A stretch of 64,000 bases of DNA. Origin: Callaeas wilsoni (Eukaryota; Chordata; Aves; Passeriformes; Callaeidae). Shown here in pieces: positions 12,901 through 27,029 of the stretch. Position 1 is the stretch's first letter; each line of letters begins with the position of its first letter. The stretch lies in contig VWPU01006274.1 of assembly GCA_013398955.1 (NCBI GenBank), positions 171,451 to 235,450 of the forward strand. Direction: 5' to 3'. A program made the translations under genes and the position numbers. The notes below the pieces were generated by a model. That model was not told the origin of the DNA. It worked only from the letters and a program-made list of their open reading frames with translations, and made no database searches.

Positions 12901-15900
12901 CAGCACGAGCCCCATGTGGGGGAACAACAAAATGACCCAGAGAAAGTTCAGAGGCTCCCTTTTTGGTACTGCTACAAAGACTTTTGTCTTATCCAAACAC
13001 CAGGAGACATACAGCATACTGCTTTCTCTTGGAGCTGTTCTTGAGACAGGGGTCCTGCTTTTCCAAAAGACACAATGTATTTTGGCACTGTCTACATTAG
13101 TGTCACATATACAAACAGAGCCAGTACAATAGCTCTGTTACAATATTTAATCTTTAAACATGTTTAAAGAGCAAATATAACACACCAAGTACTAGCATGG
13201 TCACCCTGCTTGAACTAACTTTTGATAGTTATTAGTGCTCAGCTGCTTCTCTGACATTATCAACACAGATAAAAATCCCTCATTGGGGAAATTAAAAAGT
13301 ACTAAATGCCAGTGACTGAAAGAAACTTTGTTACTTTAAACCTTGCATTAAAATGACAAGGCAATCAAAGTTTGACAAGACAAGCTAATTAGTATGCCAG
13401 CGATGAAACGTGAAGAATCTCCAGGGGATTGGTTCTGAAAAGTTTTATGTCATTTATAGGGCCTTTTTTTAAGCTAATGTTGTCAGCTCTCATGGTGAAA
13501 TACACAACAGTTGAATTTCATTATCCTCATAGAAATTAAGGACTAAAATCCCTTCAGTATTTTCTAGTCCTCTTTTTTTCCACCCTAAATACTACACTAA
13601 GCCTTACTTTACAGCCAGGCATTTAAGTTCTTCAGGACACTAATGCAAAACAACCCTAGAGTTATCAACGACATAAAAAAGCCTATTGTTTTAAGTAGCT
13701 GTATGGTGCTTACTGTTTTAGCTTATTGTGTGTATGTATTTCATAGAACTACAAAAACATTCCCCTTTCTCAGAGAGCTTATACTTGTACATTTATCCTT
13801 CCTCTACAATATTTTTATTAACTTCAACTTAGCTTTTTATAATAAAAGGTTAATTTATTTTGAAATTATGCATACTGCATCATGTACTGAATAGATACCT
13901 ATATAAACAAATAAAATACATTCCAAATAAATGTACGTGTCTGGTTTCTTCTCAAAGATTTACAAGAACTTTGGACATTTCTGTTTAAAGTGCCTACTTA
14001 TTACATTGCATTGTAGTTATATCCCTTTTTTTCTCTCAACACAGGCTGAAGTTAATTGACTGCTACACCACAGAATTATGGCATACATAATAAAAAAAGA
14101 CTAAAATCCCAGCCTTTGGAAGGTGAATCACGTTGCTTATTACCCTTACTCATCTGAAGTAAAAGGAGGAGCTCTTAAGAGACAGAGAGGAGTGGAAATG
14201 CGTTTCTGCTTGGGGTGGCAGGCGAATTCCCTCCTGACCTACCTCACCTCTCCAGGTGTCCTTAAACAATATATATGAGGCCCTGGAATCTGAGGACCAG
14301 GGAGATGAAAATGTGGATGAAGATCCATTCAGGCTGGAGGGGTTGCCTAGGGTAGGGCAAATACGAGATACCTCTCGCATCAAAATCCCCTCAATTAAGA
14401 AAAATAGAAGGGTAGTAGTCATTGGTGATTGCCTTTTGAGAGGAATGGAGGGCCCAATATGCCAGCTGGACCCAGCCCATAGGGAGGTGTGTTGCCTCCC
14501 TGGGGCCCACATAAGGGAAATCACCAAGAAACTTCCCAGCTTGGCATGGCCCACTGACTATTGCCCACTGGTTTTCCAGCTGGACACAGACAAAGACCCA
14601 ACAAGGCTAAGGATAGTCAAGCAGGACCTCAGGGCCTTGGGACAACTGGTCAAGGGACCTGAAGAACAAATTGTGTTCTCTTCTGTCCTGACAGTTGCTG
14701 TCATACCAGACAGAAGTTGTCAAGAATTATTTCAAAAATTATCCAGAAAACAACAGAGGAGTATTTAGGATAGGTGCAGAGGATAATTGTAAAAAGATGG
14801 CAGCTGAAGGACTTTAACACTGGACTGAGCAAAACAAGCCATGCTCAAGAGAGTGGTATAGCTTATGGGGCTTCACAAGTAATCTTCCTTACTCCAGGGA
14901 TAAGGAAGATTTCCCTGCAGACGCTCCAGGAGCATCTACTGTCCATGGTGAATCACTGCTGCTGGAGGGATTGAGTAGGGTGAAGAGTTGTCACTGCGAG
15001 ATCGGAAGAGGTGCACCTTTATCCCAAGACATTAAATACACCTCGCTTCTATGCTAAGTACTGCAGGGTCTGTCGGCAGAAGTGCAGAGTTTATTCTACA
15101 GAAATTGCCCATGTCCTGGTAGAAGTACTGTAACATTTAGTAAGCCTAAGGTTGTCGGCATTAAGCAGGCTCAGTGAGAAGGATGCAATCAAAAGCCCTG
15201 CTTTCCTTCCCCTACAAGCAAGTCCCTGAAGGGAAAGGTGCCCAACTTACCTTCCTTTTTGCTTCAGCTCTGTGAGCTTTTCTCAGCAATTTGGAAGCAA
15301 AACAAATTACTGTGCTCTATCTGGGGATGATCCAGGGTTTTTTTAAGGTGCGGAAGCACAAAAAAATATTACAACCAGAAGAAAATATTTTAAAGATTTT
15401 TTTTTAAGGCATAGGCAGAATTGTAAACCTGAGGCATCACACAGTGCAACTAGCAGAACCCCAGAAACACCCACTCAGGACCTGAAGAGCACATGTGCAC
15501 CTTGATGGCAAAAGTCCTTTATTCACTAATACTCAATTCTTCATTGCATATATGATTACACGTTTTCCCACTCATCCTCATTTTTAGGAAAGAATTACTT
15601 AAGAAAATAAAGAAATTAAACAGGTTTTGAAGGACCAAATCTCATAATCTTCTCACTTGTGAAAGACATGCAAAAAACTTGTACATTTTCAAAGAATTAG
15701 GCTGTACACTAAGGCTCCAAGTAGAACATCACTTTTAAAAGGTCACATCATTGAAAGAAAAATGAAAATAAAAAGGAAAATTTAATAAGAAAAGAAGGAA
15801 AAGGAACTCAAAAGGTTAATAATCTATCCTTTAAACAAAAAAGGCAATCTACTTTTTCTCATTAAAACCTGACACACAGCACTAACTGAGGAGATTATGT

Positions 15901-16955
15901 TGTGAAAACATACTGCATCGCACGGTAATGCTTGATCGAGATCAGCAATCAGGAGCAAAAAGAAAGCACTGTTTCGTGATTATAATAGCAAATTCTGGAA
16001 GACAACCAAATACATCATCTGGCAGCCTAACAGCTGTTACAGCTTGGTAGTAATACCTTGGCATTTGCTATAAGCTATAACTTGAAAAAATTGATTTCTC
16101 ATCTGCCAGAAACAAGAAAATGTTCTCCTTTTAACATTTCTGAAGTTTCTTTCACTAGAACACCTAGGTAATGGATCCACTTTTTCATTTTGCTCAGGTT
16201 TTACTCTTGCTGTTAAGTTAACAGTGTATCAGTTAGATTAAAAAAAATAAGTTTGAGGAAAAAATACTGGAGGGAACATAAATAATGTGTGTTCAGATAG
16301 AGCCCGTTTTGATGACACGCTGGGTAGTAGATAACAGAAACTATTTCTAATAGTCCTCCTTGCTCATATTCCCAGCTGTGCTCAAAAGTAATTGTTATAC
16401 TTCATACCTGCCTGAAATGGGGACATTTTCAAAATAAAGTTTAGTACCTTTCCATATGTTTTGCTGTTAGTTAAGCCTTTTTTCTTCAAGTCAGAGCCAG
16501 TACACAAGGATGCAGACTGAGACAATAATGCTGAGAATTAACAATACTTAACAAATCCAGTCTTTAAATAACTACTGGTATAGGATCAGAAGAGGAACAT
16601 TGGAGATGTTTACTGTAATTTGTCTAACTATATGAAATAGTTAAAGAACTTGTTCTGTGTGTAGACAGGTTCCCTAAAACCATCAATTTTCTATGCACAC
16701 AGTACTTTAAACCTTAAAGTAAGCATGCATCATAACAAGGACATAGACTACGTAAAATCTTTCAGCACTTCAAATATTCAAGTCTTTTTAGGGTTAAGTG
16801 AAAGCAATTCATCATAAATATTTTAGATTCTAGCATTCTACTTAGATTTTGAAGTGTCATAAACAATATCTCTCAGAAATCAATATTCACACAGTACATC
16901 TGTGGGGAAAAGAAACAAACACAAAGGTGGTTTGAGCTATCAAAGAGGTCTCTAC
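6979..16955 (-). other. TRIQK: TRIQK intron between coding exons 2 and 3
   Basis: About 10.0 kb, GT-AG bounded. It is mostly AT-rich unique-looking sequence. The only recognisable insert is the retroelement ORF relic at 14.2-15.0 kb. The open frames at 8066-8392, 10894-11172, 12872-13132 and 13643-13894 have no family resemblance, so I treat them as chance. No RNA gene was recognised. Confidence 0.85.
14238..14980 (+). pseudogene. Degenerate retroelement ORF with SGNH/GDSL-esterase-like segment
   Basis: An open stretch (14238-14768) resembling the esterase-domain ORF that occurs in many copies in bird genomes, which I associate with ORF1 of CR1-like non-LTR elements. Counting residues from the GTG codon at 14256: 1-50 are an acidic then basic lead-in, 52-60 (RVVVIGDCL) correspond to the GDS(L) block I of SGNH hydrolases, 76-85 (REVCCLPGAH) follow, and 139-147 (IVFSSVLTV) match the next strand. 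The nucleophile position is cysteine (C59) instead of serine, the frame has no ATG start, and it breaks at 14766. A further open piece in another frame (14774-14974) may be its continuation. The GxND block III and the C-terminal His block are not recognisable. It is therefore a dead copy. Family assignment is from memory of motifs; CR1 origin is likely but unproven. Confidence 0.6.
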
Positions 16956-17041
16956 CTTTACACCTAGTGCAGTTTTCTTGGCCTCTGCTTTTAATCTTGT
17001 AGCTCTTAACATAGGCCTGGTTTTCTTATAATCTTGTTTCC
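16956..17041 (-). CDS. TRIQK: TRIQK coding exon 2 (residues 21-49)
   Basis: Middle coding exon, 86 bases. Its acceptor is a T-rich tract ending in ACTCTAG and its donor is AAG|GTAGAG. The first two bases complete the glycine codon begun in coding exon 1, after which 28 codons run without a stop and end in phase 0. The exon completes the second motif (QIGK, 19-22) and holds the third (QDYK, 23-26). It then encodes a strongly basic linker rich in K, R and A (residues 25-49, including KKTRPMLRATRLKAEAKKTA), as expected for the cytosolic side of a tail-anchor-like protein. Phase continuity with both neighbours and the family sequence match make chance very unlikely. No frameshift or internal stop is seen. 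Confidence 0.93.
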
Positions 17042-20000
17042 CTAGAGTAAAAAAGCATATTTAATGAAAACAATGCAAAAATAATATAAAGAACGTGAGC
17101 ATTTATTTCAGTTGAAAAGTCAGATTTAACGTATTAAAAACATCCCACAGTCTAGCATTTTAAACAACAGCTACTCTGTGACACAGGGACTCAATCTGTG
17201 GAACAACCATCCTTAACACAGACAGTGACAGCAACAAGATCCAATAAATCAGTGTAGAACCTGTTACTCCAGAGTGACATCAAAATACATGTATGGATAG
17301 ATATCCACTTGTACAATGTTTAATAAATTGCTCCATAGGTATCTGCCAGCAAATAAGTAGATTAAGGGTAGACGATGTTTTTCCCTCTCATTGAAATAAA
17401 AATAAAAATTTTCATTAGAATTTTTCTTGGTTAGTCATCTCTAATGCATATAATAAATGTGCAATACTAGACATTCTGGTGAATGTAAAGGTTCATAATT
17501 CTGGACTGGAACATTATTTGCAGGTATCAGAACTCAGAGATAGGCAGATCAGTCAAAGTAAATGCTAAAAAAATCATTGCTTGACACCATCTGCTTGTAG
17601 AAACACGTTATACAAAATCTTTCCAGATGAACTTTCTACAAGTTACAGGGACTATCTCTTGCAGCCATGAAGACTGCAGCCCAGGGCTTGATTACTGTGA
17701 GTCCACATGAACTGAGTTCAGAGGAGGACACATAAGTATTCAGAAATGGTAGAAATGGTATAAATCATTTATCTCAACTTAATAACAAAGCATAAAACAC
17801 TTGATATCTCTCAGGGATATTTCTGCTGCCTGAAAGGCCTGTTGGTGTTTTATTATGAACTACTAGCGATAGCTTCTTTAAGTTAACAGAAGTCAAGGTA
17901 CAGATACAGTCACAAAAGGAGAAGAAAAAGAAGAATCTGTGAAGAAACTGCTCAGAGGGATAGAGCCTCAGTACAACTGCTTTGGCTTTTTTAAAAAGTC
18001 CTTTTCATTTTTTCCCTCCTAATGTGTACAGATCTTTTTTGTTCTTTATGCCTAATTCCAAAGCTAAACTATAATGCTTAAAGCACAGTGTCTGGCCTTT
18101 TTCAAATCACTAAGTTTACCTATTTATACATTAGCTTTCATTATTGTTACAGTCAAATAGTTTAACCTTTCCTCTAAAACTTTGTCCAGTGGTTTTGTAT
18201 ACAAAAATCTCATTTGTCCAAGCAAATGTGATTTTAATTTATAATCAATAATGCAAACTTCTCATTTTATGGCTACCTTGAAAACCAGGATATTATAGTG
18301 TAGCGATGAAATTCTGAAACATGAATGTCTTCTTCAAGTGATATACTGGATTCATGGAAACACATTTCTGACTGTCTACTCTTAGTATCACCCTGCTCAT
18401 ACTCAATACAGAGCTTGTCTGTGTAGCATACCATGAATGCTGAACTCGCATTACAAATTTGCTTTCATTGTATAATCTCTCCTCAGTCCTATGGATTATA
18501 TATTGTGAAGGTCTCCATACTATTCTTCGGTCAGATATTATTCATAAAAGACTTGAAATAACTTAAAAATACTCAATAACAAATGGAAAAATAACTGAAA
18601 CCATATGTATTAGAAACAAAAAAAAAGGCAGCACAAATCCAAGGAAACTCAGAGGACAGAGTGAAGAAAGGATGACAGAAAGATGATTTATGTCAGATGC
18701 TCCAATATATTCATCCAGTCTGTATATCTTATTAGCAGGACAGGACCACTGCAGCATTATTTTTCAGAAGTCAGTAATATCTGATAATAGGATGCATCAG
18801 GAGTACAGTAATTTTTTAGAACAGTTAGGGAAAGACTTGCAAAAACCACAAAATTGGCTAAGTCATGAGATGAAGCTAGGCAGAGAGAGAATGTGTTTCT
18901 CCTCCCTAAAGTCCCACACTCATACTTTTGCTATGAAATAGTTAAAGATTTTTCAGAATTTCCATTACAAATGGCAGGACTTTACTACTCATAAAAATCA
19001 CTCCAGGCTGAAATTTGGCATAGACACACCCTAGCCTTGAATTTTTTTGTTTGTTTGTTGGGAGCCAACTTTCATAAGTGATGCAGCTGTTCTTACTTAC
19101 TTGTGAACAAACTATAGAAATGTATCAATCTGAAATGTTTTAAGCATGAAAAATATCTTCGTTTACAACTATATAACTGACAAGCACTAAATTCAATCTC
19201 AGTTCTCATAATTCCGGTTTGCTGCTCTTTCATCAGGGGTAAATGAAACAATACAGTCAGAGATTTCCCTCCCAATGATGCAACAGCATTAGATAACGAA
19301 AACTAGAAAGCTTGGCAAGGTCCATTAGGAACGGGACACAAGTCAGGTAGTAAAACCCACCTTCCTCTCCTCCCATTGCCCATTCTCCCTTCTCTGCTCC
19401 ACAGCTCAAGTGTGAAGGTGACATGAGTACAGGTAAATATTGCATAAAAGACCTAGTCTATGAAATACATGTATGGGCAGAACCATATTTATTCATCCAA
19501 ATGAGAAAGCTTATTGGTGCTCTTTCCCCTGGTTTCAGGCACCCTGCTACTCTTTATTCCGGTATCATGGCTACAGCTAAGACTGGATTCTACTTTTCTA
19601 GAGAATATTTCCAGATTTATATTAAGTCTGATATAAAAAACTAAACCTCCTATAACAAGCAGGCTATTTCAATGATGACTCTAGAGCTGGTAGTTCTCCA
19701 AATCCATGCACCTGCCATTAATTTACCACTCCTTTTGCTAAATGTAATAGCCAAAAGGAAAAAAAATACAGTAGGGAAACAGTCTGAGTCCACCAAGTGC
19801 AAAAGTTTAAAAAGGGCATCTGTGGACTTCTTTGTAATGAAAACCAGATTCAGCAATCATTCTAAAAGACTCTTAAAACATGTGAACTTTCTGAGGCCTT
19901 GGGAAAGACATCTGCACTACAGGACTATAAAGAACAACGAAATGCAAAGCTCCTGCCACATGAATACTGATCATTACCACCTGGAAAACAAGCAGAAAAA

Positions 20001-23000
20001 AGTAATACAGGCTCCCTACAGCCTCCCTTCTTTTAGGCTTGCAAATCAACCAGTTGGGATAAGTATATTCACACTCTCAATGTCTTCTAGTTTTATCTCA
20101 CTTATCCTGCAAGCTGTCTTGTACATGTATCTGTCAGAGTCATCAGTTTAAGCTATTTCTTCTTCTCAGGAAGTGATCATCAAAGCCAGTTGAGACAGAC
20201 TCATCAGACAAAGCCCCATTTGTCTGCTTTATCCAATGCCTATCTGAGACACCAAGTTTTCCTGATGGAATATATGAAGACAAGAAGAAGCCAAAAAGAT
20301 AGAACTGGAAGATTTCCAGACCAAATCTTACTTTTCTTATTACTTAAACAAAATCCTTACCTCTTTGACTAGTCATTATTGTCACCAATTTGCCATCCCT
20401 TCTCTCAAACTCCAAACTCTAGTGCCAGCTTCTCTTAACTTTTTTTATAACTACGCTATTTATTTATTTTTTAACAAATGTACCACTTCTTTCCTTTTTC
20501 AGGTCCATCATTTCCTTTTCATTTTTAAGGCCAAAGAAGTACTCCATGAGAAGGAAACTATTTTTACTGTCTACAGCTCTCTGCTTGTCCTGCTTCCCTC
20601 CAAAGCTCATCCACTTTCCCATTCAGTGCTTGAAGTAGCCTTTGCCTTTCAGAAACTCTACGGAGCTCGCCTTGCACCTCGTCCCTTCCTTCCATCCTTC
20701 TTGCAGTTTTTTCCACTCCTTTGGTGGCAAACTGACCTCAGTAGCAGCGGAACTGAGCTGTGCCATGTTTACAGATTCTGTTTGGAAAACCTTCCCCTGG
20801 CAGAAACAAAGTCTATTTTACAAGATGTAGCATTAGAAAAGGGTGAAGATAAGGGTGACATACAGGGAGGTTTTTAGCTATTAAAACAGCTGTACTGTGA
20901 GAAATGACAAAGGGTGCCTCCTTCAGAGTGGATATTAGAGATTCATACAATATACAACATGAGTTTGTTTTTCTTCATATAAAAAGGAATAAAAATCTAT
21001 GTATTTTGCAAGATTATTTTTTATTTAACTCTGCTTACAAGGGAAATTGAGATCCCATACATCTTCTATTCAATAATTTTAATAACATATTAGAGATGAT
21101 GTGATCTTGTACATTCAGTATTCTTTTTAATTAAACCACTAATGACATGATGACAAATGCAAAAAACCTAAATAATATATATAAGCTAGACAAATTCATT
21201 AAGTTCTGGGTTATTTTTTTTTTAATGTACAGACATACTGTGACATTGCCAGGTAGTATGCACAACACTGTACTTCTGCATACATACCAAGCTCCTTTAT
21301 ATATGTAACTGAGAGTGTAGCATATGAGCACTGTATTTCAGAAAACTGACTACATTTAAGGTTGTGTTTAAAGATGCTGCTGTTTAAGACACAACCTGAA
21401 AAAATCTACAGAATAACTTAATGAGAGAAAAAAATTTATTTCCAGCCCTTCTAGATATTTACTCTTTCATTATAACAATAGCTCATTACTGGAATTGAAT
21501 AACAGACTAAAGACTGCCTCTCTGCTTTTCAATTCATCAAGCTTAAGCAGAAACAGGACTGCATCTTTGGCCTTTGTTGATGCTGCTGTCCAAGCTTATT
21601 ATCATATGAATATCTAGTTATTGTTTTATAAATGTTCACATTTCAGGAGCTCCCTGCTTTCTTTTCTCTCAGCAGACTTTACAATATCCACCTTCATTAT
21701 CATCATGTGGCAGCATTGCTCTTCGCCTGCATTTGCTACTTTAAAAATTAATGCACTGCTATTTTCTGAATACTGTACTGCGTAAGCTGCTTATGAGTAC
21801 ATTATGCTATCAAGCAAGCACATGCAGAAAAGCTTCCTAAACTGTTATTCTTTCAATGAAAATACAGCTGGTTCTGCTTCAAAGGCACTTCTTTTCACCT
21901 GCAAATGGACTTGCTTCTACACTTATTCCTCAATTCATTGTCTTTTATTTGTGTCTGCAAATCTTTAATTGCCTTTAATTAGAAAGAAGTAAATTCAGTG
22001 CTTTAATCTTGCAAATACATTCAATCATAATTCTGTCTGGGATGAATACCAAGTTCTATTCACTGACTGATCTTTATAACAAAGGTATATAAATTTATTG
22101 TCCGTTTATATAGACCACACCAATTAAGCCACAATGGAAAACCAAATAGATAAGAGTCAAAATATTTGAAATGAGAAATGTGCAATCTAAATTTAATTAC
22201 TCAGACAAATAATTTGAAGACGAGTTATTTACAGCATGCCAAAAAACCTGACAGATAGTTAAATTTTTTAATCAACACTACAGATTTAAAACTCCTTTCA
22301 ATACTTTCACTATAATTCGTAACAACCAACAAACTGCTGTCCTGAATCTTTCTGTGCTGGTATTATAGTCATACTCAAAACATTAGTAAGATGTTTTCCA
22401 TACATTAGCAATCCATTTCATATGTTAAAGTACTATTTAAGGTGCAATAAAACTACAACTAGAGGGTAAATTTTAGTTACCAGTAGTAGTTTAACTAAAG
22501 TACCTTACTGTAACTGATACTGAAAACCATACCAAAATATATACATAACTAATTAGAAACTAGAGACAGATTGTGGCAAGATTTACTGACAAACTGCAAG
22601 TGTGAAATCACACACTACTTAAGCTGAAATCAATTTATTATGATTATTGATATGAATTGGTGAAGGTTCCAGAAACTCTCCACAAAACTCCACAGAACAA
22701 ACATAGAACAAGAAAATGGACCTCTGGTCTTTTCAGGGTTTCCACAGTCTGACTTCAAGCATCGCATCCTTTTCCCTGCAGTAACAGGGATAAGAGAGAA
22801 TTAGATCTCACTGGCAGGGACAAAGATCCAAGATGGAGGAAGGTTCAGTCATGCTGTCCTCCACAACCTCCTTATATGCAAGACATAGAAGGTCACACCC
22901 ATTACACCTGATTTCAGTTTTAGGTGATTGCTAGTTTAGGTCTCTCTTTACTTCCCATAGGGAGACTTCTCCAAAGAGTGAGTGACAGCAGTCTAGCACA

Positions 23001-23463
23001 CCCTGAAGTGCTCCCTAGCACTCCCTGTTTTACTGTCAAGAACAACTAGAGATGTTCAGAACGCAAGTCAGGTGGGTTGGCTTCAACTCTAAGGTTAAGC
23101 AGAATAAATATGAACCAAGGAAATAGCTCTAAGGGACAAGTGAAGAAGAATAACCAGTTCCTACATGACTTTATCTTGATTCAAGACATTTGCAGACATG
23201 GCCAAATTACCTTTGAAGTAATTATCTTGAGTATTACTAGTACTATAGAGAGAAAATCACAGAGCCGTGAAGGGACTGTAAATTGCATTGAAAGCCACAG
23301 CCTGCATTCCATCCCTGCTCAGTTATGATGTGGTGGTTCCCAAGTCAGCTAGCTATACCTGTGCTACAGAGCCACTGCGCTCTGTACCATAATTAGCACG
23401 CTGCTTCTTCAGAACCGCTCCTGCCTACCAGCTATAGTCCTGCTTTAAGCTACAGTCTCAGGG

Positions 23464-23960
23464 GATAAAAGACATTCCTGGGGGTCATACAATCCATCCC
23501 TCTGCTCAGAACTGAGCCAATTTTTAAACTGTATTCAACCTGAAAGGTAGCTCCAGTTACTCTGGGAGCAGGTCTAGCTGAGCTTATCCAGTTGAGTTCT
23601 GACTATTTCCAAAGGTAGAGATTCCACAACCTCCCTGAGAAACCCTTCCCAACATCTGACCATCCCTCTGGTAAAAATACTTTTCCCTCACCTACTGAGA
23701 ATTTTCATGTTGTAACTTGCCTTTTGTCCTACCACTGTGCACCCTTCAGAAAAGTTAGGCTTCACCCTGCCCGCAGCCTCCTATTAAGTCTTTGTAGATA
23801 GCAGTAACATCTCAGCTGAGCCTTCTCTTCTTCAAGCTGAAAAGACAGCTGTCTCAGCCTCTTGTACATCCAGTGCTCCAGGTGGACATCCTGACCCTTC
23901 ACTGGACTCACTCTAGTACGTCCATGTCTTCCTTGTTTTCTTGTGTATGAGCATGGCACT
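23464..23960 (-). mobile_element. CR1 LINE fragment, minus orientation
   Basis: Diverged CR1 3' region read on the minus strand. On the plus strand it shows the usual reversed CR1 landmarks in order: GGTAGAGATTCCACAACCTC followed by CCTGAGAAACCCTTCC, CTTTTGTCCTACCACTGTGC, CTCAGCTGAGCCTTCTCTTC, then CAGTGCTCCAGGTGGACATC and CACTGGACTCACTCTAGTAC. Many mismatches suggest an old copy. The minus-strand open frame at 23762-23959 lies inside it and is not a gene. Confidence 0.88.
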
Positions 23961-26198
23961 TGTCTTTTTCAACCATCAGGGAACCACTTCCATGGAACTA
24001 GCTAAATGGCAGACAACTGAGGGAGAATTTAGCCATAAAATCACATTGCCTGAAATACCTTAACACCACCATTGCAATGGAACTAAAGTGCACCAAGGGA
24101 ATTTGGTAGGGTCTGTAAACAGCAAGTCAATGGACTAAAAGGTTTAAATCAGTTTGAACCACCAGCAATTCCCTAACTTTAGAGTAGTTTGTGTTTTAGT
24201 GGGAGGAAAGACAAGCATTTATTTTCTTACATGCCTTGGGACTCCAAAACATCATCTCATACACAGTAGTACAACTTTTCTTTAAGTGCCTTTCTAAATG
24301 CCAACAAGTTAGGTATCTGGCATGGGGAAAGAAGTGTTTTCTAAAGTGCTTTGTTAAACCATTGAAAAACAGAAGTACCTACACACCTGCCTCCAAAAGT
24401 GCATGAACAAGTATTTAATTCTATGATCTTGTGAGATTTTATACCAGGCATTGTATATTCACTGAATAACAGAACTTCAACCCAGTGAAACTCTACTCTC
24501 ATACAACACATCTTCAACATGCCTGCTTCATTCTGAAAATAATTATTTATTTAGAATGTTGAGGAACCTCAGAAAAACAAAATTCCATAGGAATTTCAGG
24601 CCTAACTTCAGTAAAAATCAGTTGGCAAATCACGCATCAGTAACAGTTTTATAACCTATGTCTGAGAACTGGCAACACAGCCCTAGCTCACATCTATGGA
24701 AACAAGATCAAGCTCTCACATATTTATATTGTGTTTTGTGTTATTAGCGTCACATGGATAAATTCAATGACCATTCTTTTCCTGAGAAGCAGGAGTGAGA
24801 TTTTCTTATTTTTAATTGCTGTGATTCCAAAGGGAGTTTTTGGAGTCTTAGGTTAACAGAAAGATTTTTATATGTCTTATACCTACACAACAGTGTGTCT
24901 GTACTCAGAAAAGGCATGAAAACCCCCCACAGCCTCTCTATTTTATTCAGGTTTAATGGCAGCTCAAATCACTGACCATTTTTCAATCTTGAGAGACGGA
25001 ACAGCTTGACACTAATAATACATTTGCAAAGGACACATCATCATTTAACACAACATTAAGTGCTCAGGGACAACTTTTTACCGTAGACACAATGTGCTCT
25101 GAGCTCAGAGTTGACATTTAATGCTACAAAGATAATCCAACCAGTCATTCATGAGGGGTAAATTAATTTTCAAGCAACTATATTTCAGCTTTAAGCCAAC
25201 AAGAAGGACGCATTAAAATGAATAACTTCATTTTATGCTGCATGCAAGATTTAAAAACTCCAAAATATAATGCATTCTTAAGTACACCAAAATACACCCA
25301 TTTAATTATTGCTATCTTTCCCTGATTCCAAACTAAAAGTCTCGTAATATTTGTTAAATATAATAGTCTGACTGGAAGCAGAAAATCCCTCAGAATTTTC
25401 TGCGAGTTGCCATGAAAAGCAGCATTTCATTAAAAAAATGGTTTACACTTAAAATTCGTATTAGAGATACTTTCATTGTAACAAGTAATTTGGATCATAC
25501 TTAAATTAGCACCTTTTCTGACATTTCAGGAATATTTTAAAAATCTATATAAGCATTTAAGAAAATAAATTCAGGAAACCAATTATCAATAACGTACAGA
25601 ACAACAAATAAAAGCAATACTTTAAATCAGCTAATTATTCAGGTAATTCATTTTGAATACCTGTAGAATATACTCAATTAACTGCAAGACCATAACAGAA
25701 GATCTGAAGAACAGCACTAAAAGCATTGATCCTTACTAGTACTATTTGATAGGCAGTCCTTTCTCATGCCTTTCAGTGCTGAACTATCTGTTGCAATCCT
25801 GTGCTTAGGTCCAACAGGTGCATGCCTACAGCCATTAAAAAGTACTGGCTCCATGTAAAAGGAGCTTCCACACACACAATGGCAGCTCTTCAATTAACCT
25901 TTCCAACAGTCTCGTTAATATTTCCTACTCAAGCAGACAACTATGAAAATATTAAATACCTTTCTTAAAAATAAATTAACACAATTAATTTGAAACAGAT
26001 TACTGGGTGGGTATTTCGCTTCTTTCTTCTCCACCTACATCATATATACATACATTATTTCGTGCGTGTTGTTTTGAGTACATTTGTACTATTTTGCTAT
26101 GGAACAACTGCTCACAGTTACACTTTCATATAAACAACCAGATTTTAGTATAAATTCTGAAAATTAAAAAAGCAAACCAAAGCTACTACTGCAGAGAT

Positions 26199-26480
26199 TA
26201 TTTACAAAAGCACGTAGTAACAGGTCAAGAGAGACTGGCCCCAAATTGAAAGAGAGTAGGTTTAGATAAGCTATTAGGAAAAAAAACCTCTACTGTGAGG
26301 TTGGTGAGGCACTGGAATAGGTTGCCCAGAGAAGCTGTGGATGCCCCACTCCTTGAAGTGTTTAAGGTCAGGTTGGATGGAGCACTGAGTAACCTCATCT
26401 GGTGAGAGGTGTCCCTGCCTATGGCAGGGGTTGGAACAAGATGAGGTCCCTTCCAACACAAACCATTCTATGATTCTGTG
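26199..26480 (+). mobile_element. CR1 LINE, 3' end fragment
   Basis: 5'-truncated CR1 in plus orientation, same subfamily type as the copy at 4.15-4.46 kb and starting at nearly the same point in the element. Landmarks are GGTTGGTGAGGCACTGGAAT, GGTTGCCCAGAGAAGCTGTG, GTCCCTGCCTATGGCAGGGG and the terminal CCATTCTATGATTCTGTGA. The overlapping minus-strand open frames (26225-26461) are antisense shadows of it. Confidence 0.92.
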
Positions 26481-27029
26481 AACTACTCATTGTCAATGCA
26501 ATTAAAAGCCATATTTTTATTAAACATTTGATGACATGATTTTTGGGCAACAGAAACTATTTCTTTGATGATAAGAGGTGTGAAAAAGGCAGCATAAGGT
26601 GTGGTAGGAGAGACACACAGAACAGAAAGAGCCTTTCTGCCTCTGATGCAGACTGCACCCAGCTGCAATTTGGCTTACACTGATTTTATTAACAGTTGGC
26701 TGCAAATAGAGGAAATGTGATATACCCCCCCCAAAAGTGGAAACAGATCTTATTAGTATCATTTATGTACATACTTTTCTTACACAATCAGTCTGCCTGT
26801 GACTCTACTCACAGTTACAAACCCTATTACCAAGATTATTGCATAAGCATTTCTTACACTTACTCAGTTTGTAGGTTGAATATTTATGCCACAGTTAAGA
26901 AACTTGCCCTTTTTCTGTTGGATTATATTCTATTTTTCCAAGCCATTTCACTGATTTCTCAAATTTAGTTTGAATTTGCCTCTCATACTGGTATAATTTG
27001 CAGGCTAAATTCATCATCCCACTGACAAT

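Noticed and set aside
14150..14554. 134-codon minus-strand open frame
   Set aside because: Antisense shadow of the esterase-like retroelement ORF.
19672..20151. 159-codon plus-strand open frame
   Set aside because: No family resemblance and no splice or promoter context; antisense to the TRIQK intron. Treated as chance.
20365..20877. 170-codon plus-strand open frame
   Set aside because: No recognisable domain. It lies in pyrimidine-rich intronic DNA, where stop codons are rarer on this strand, and lacks any sign of conserved residues.
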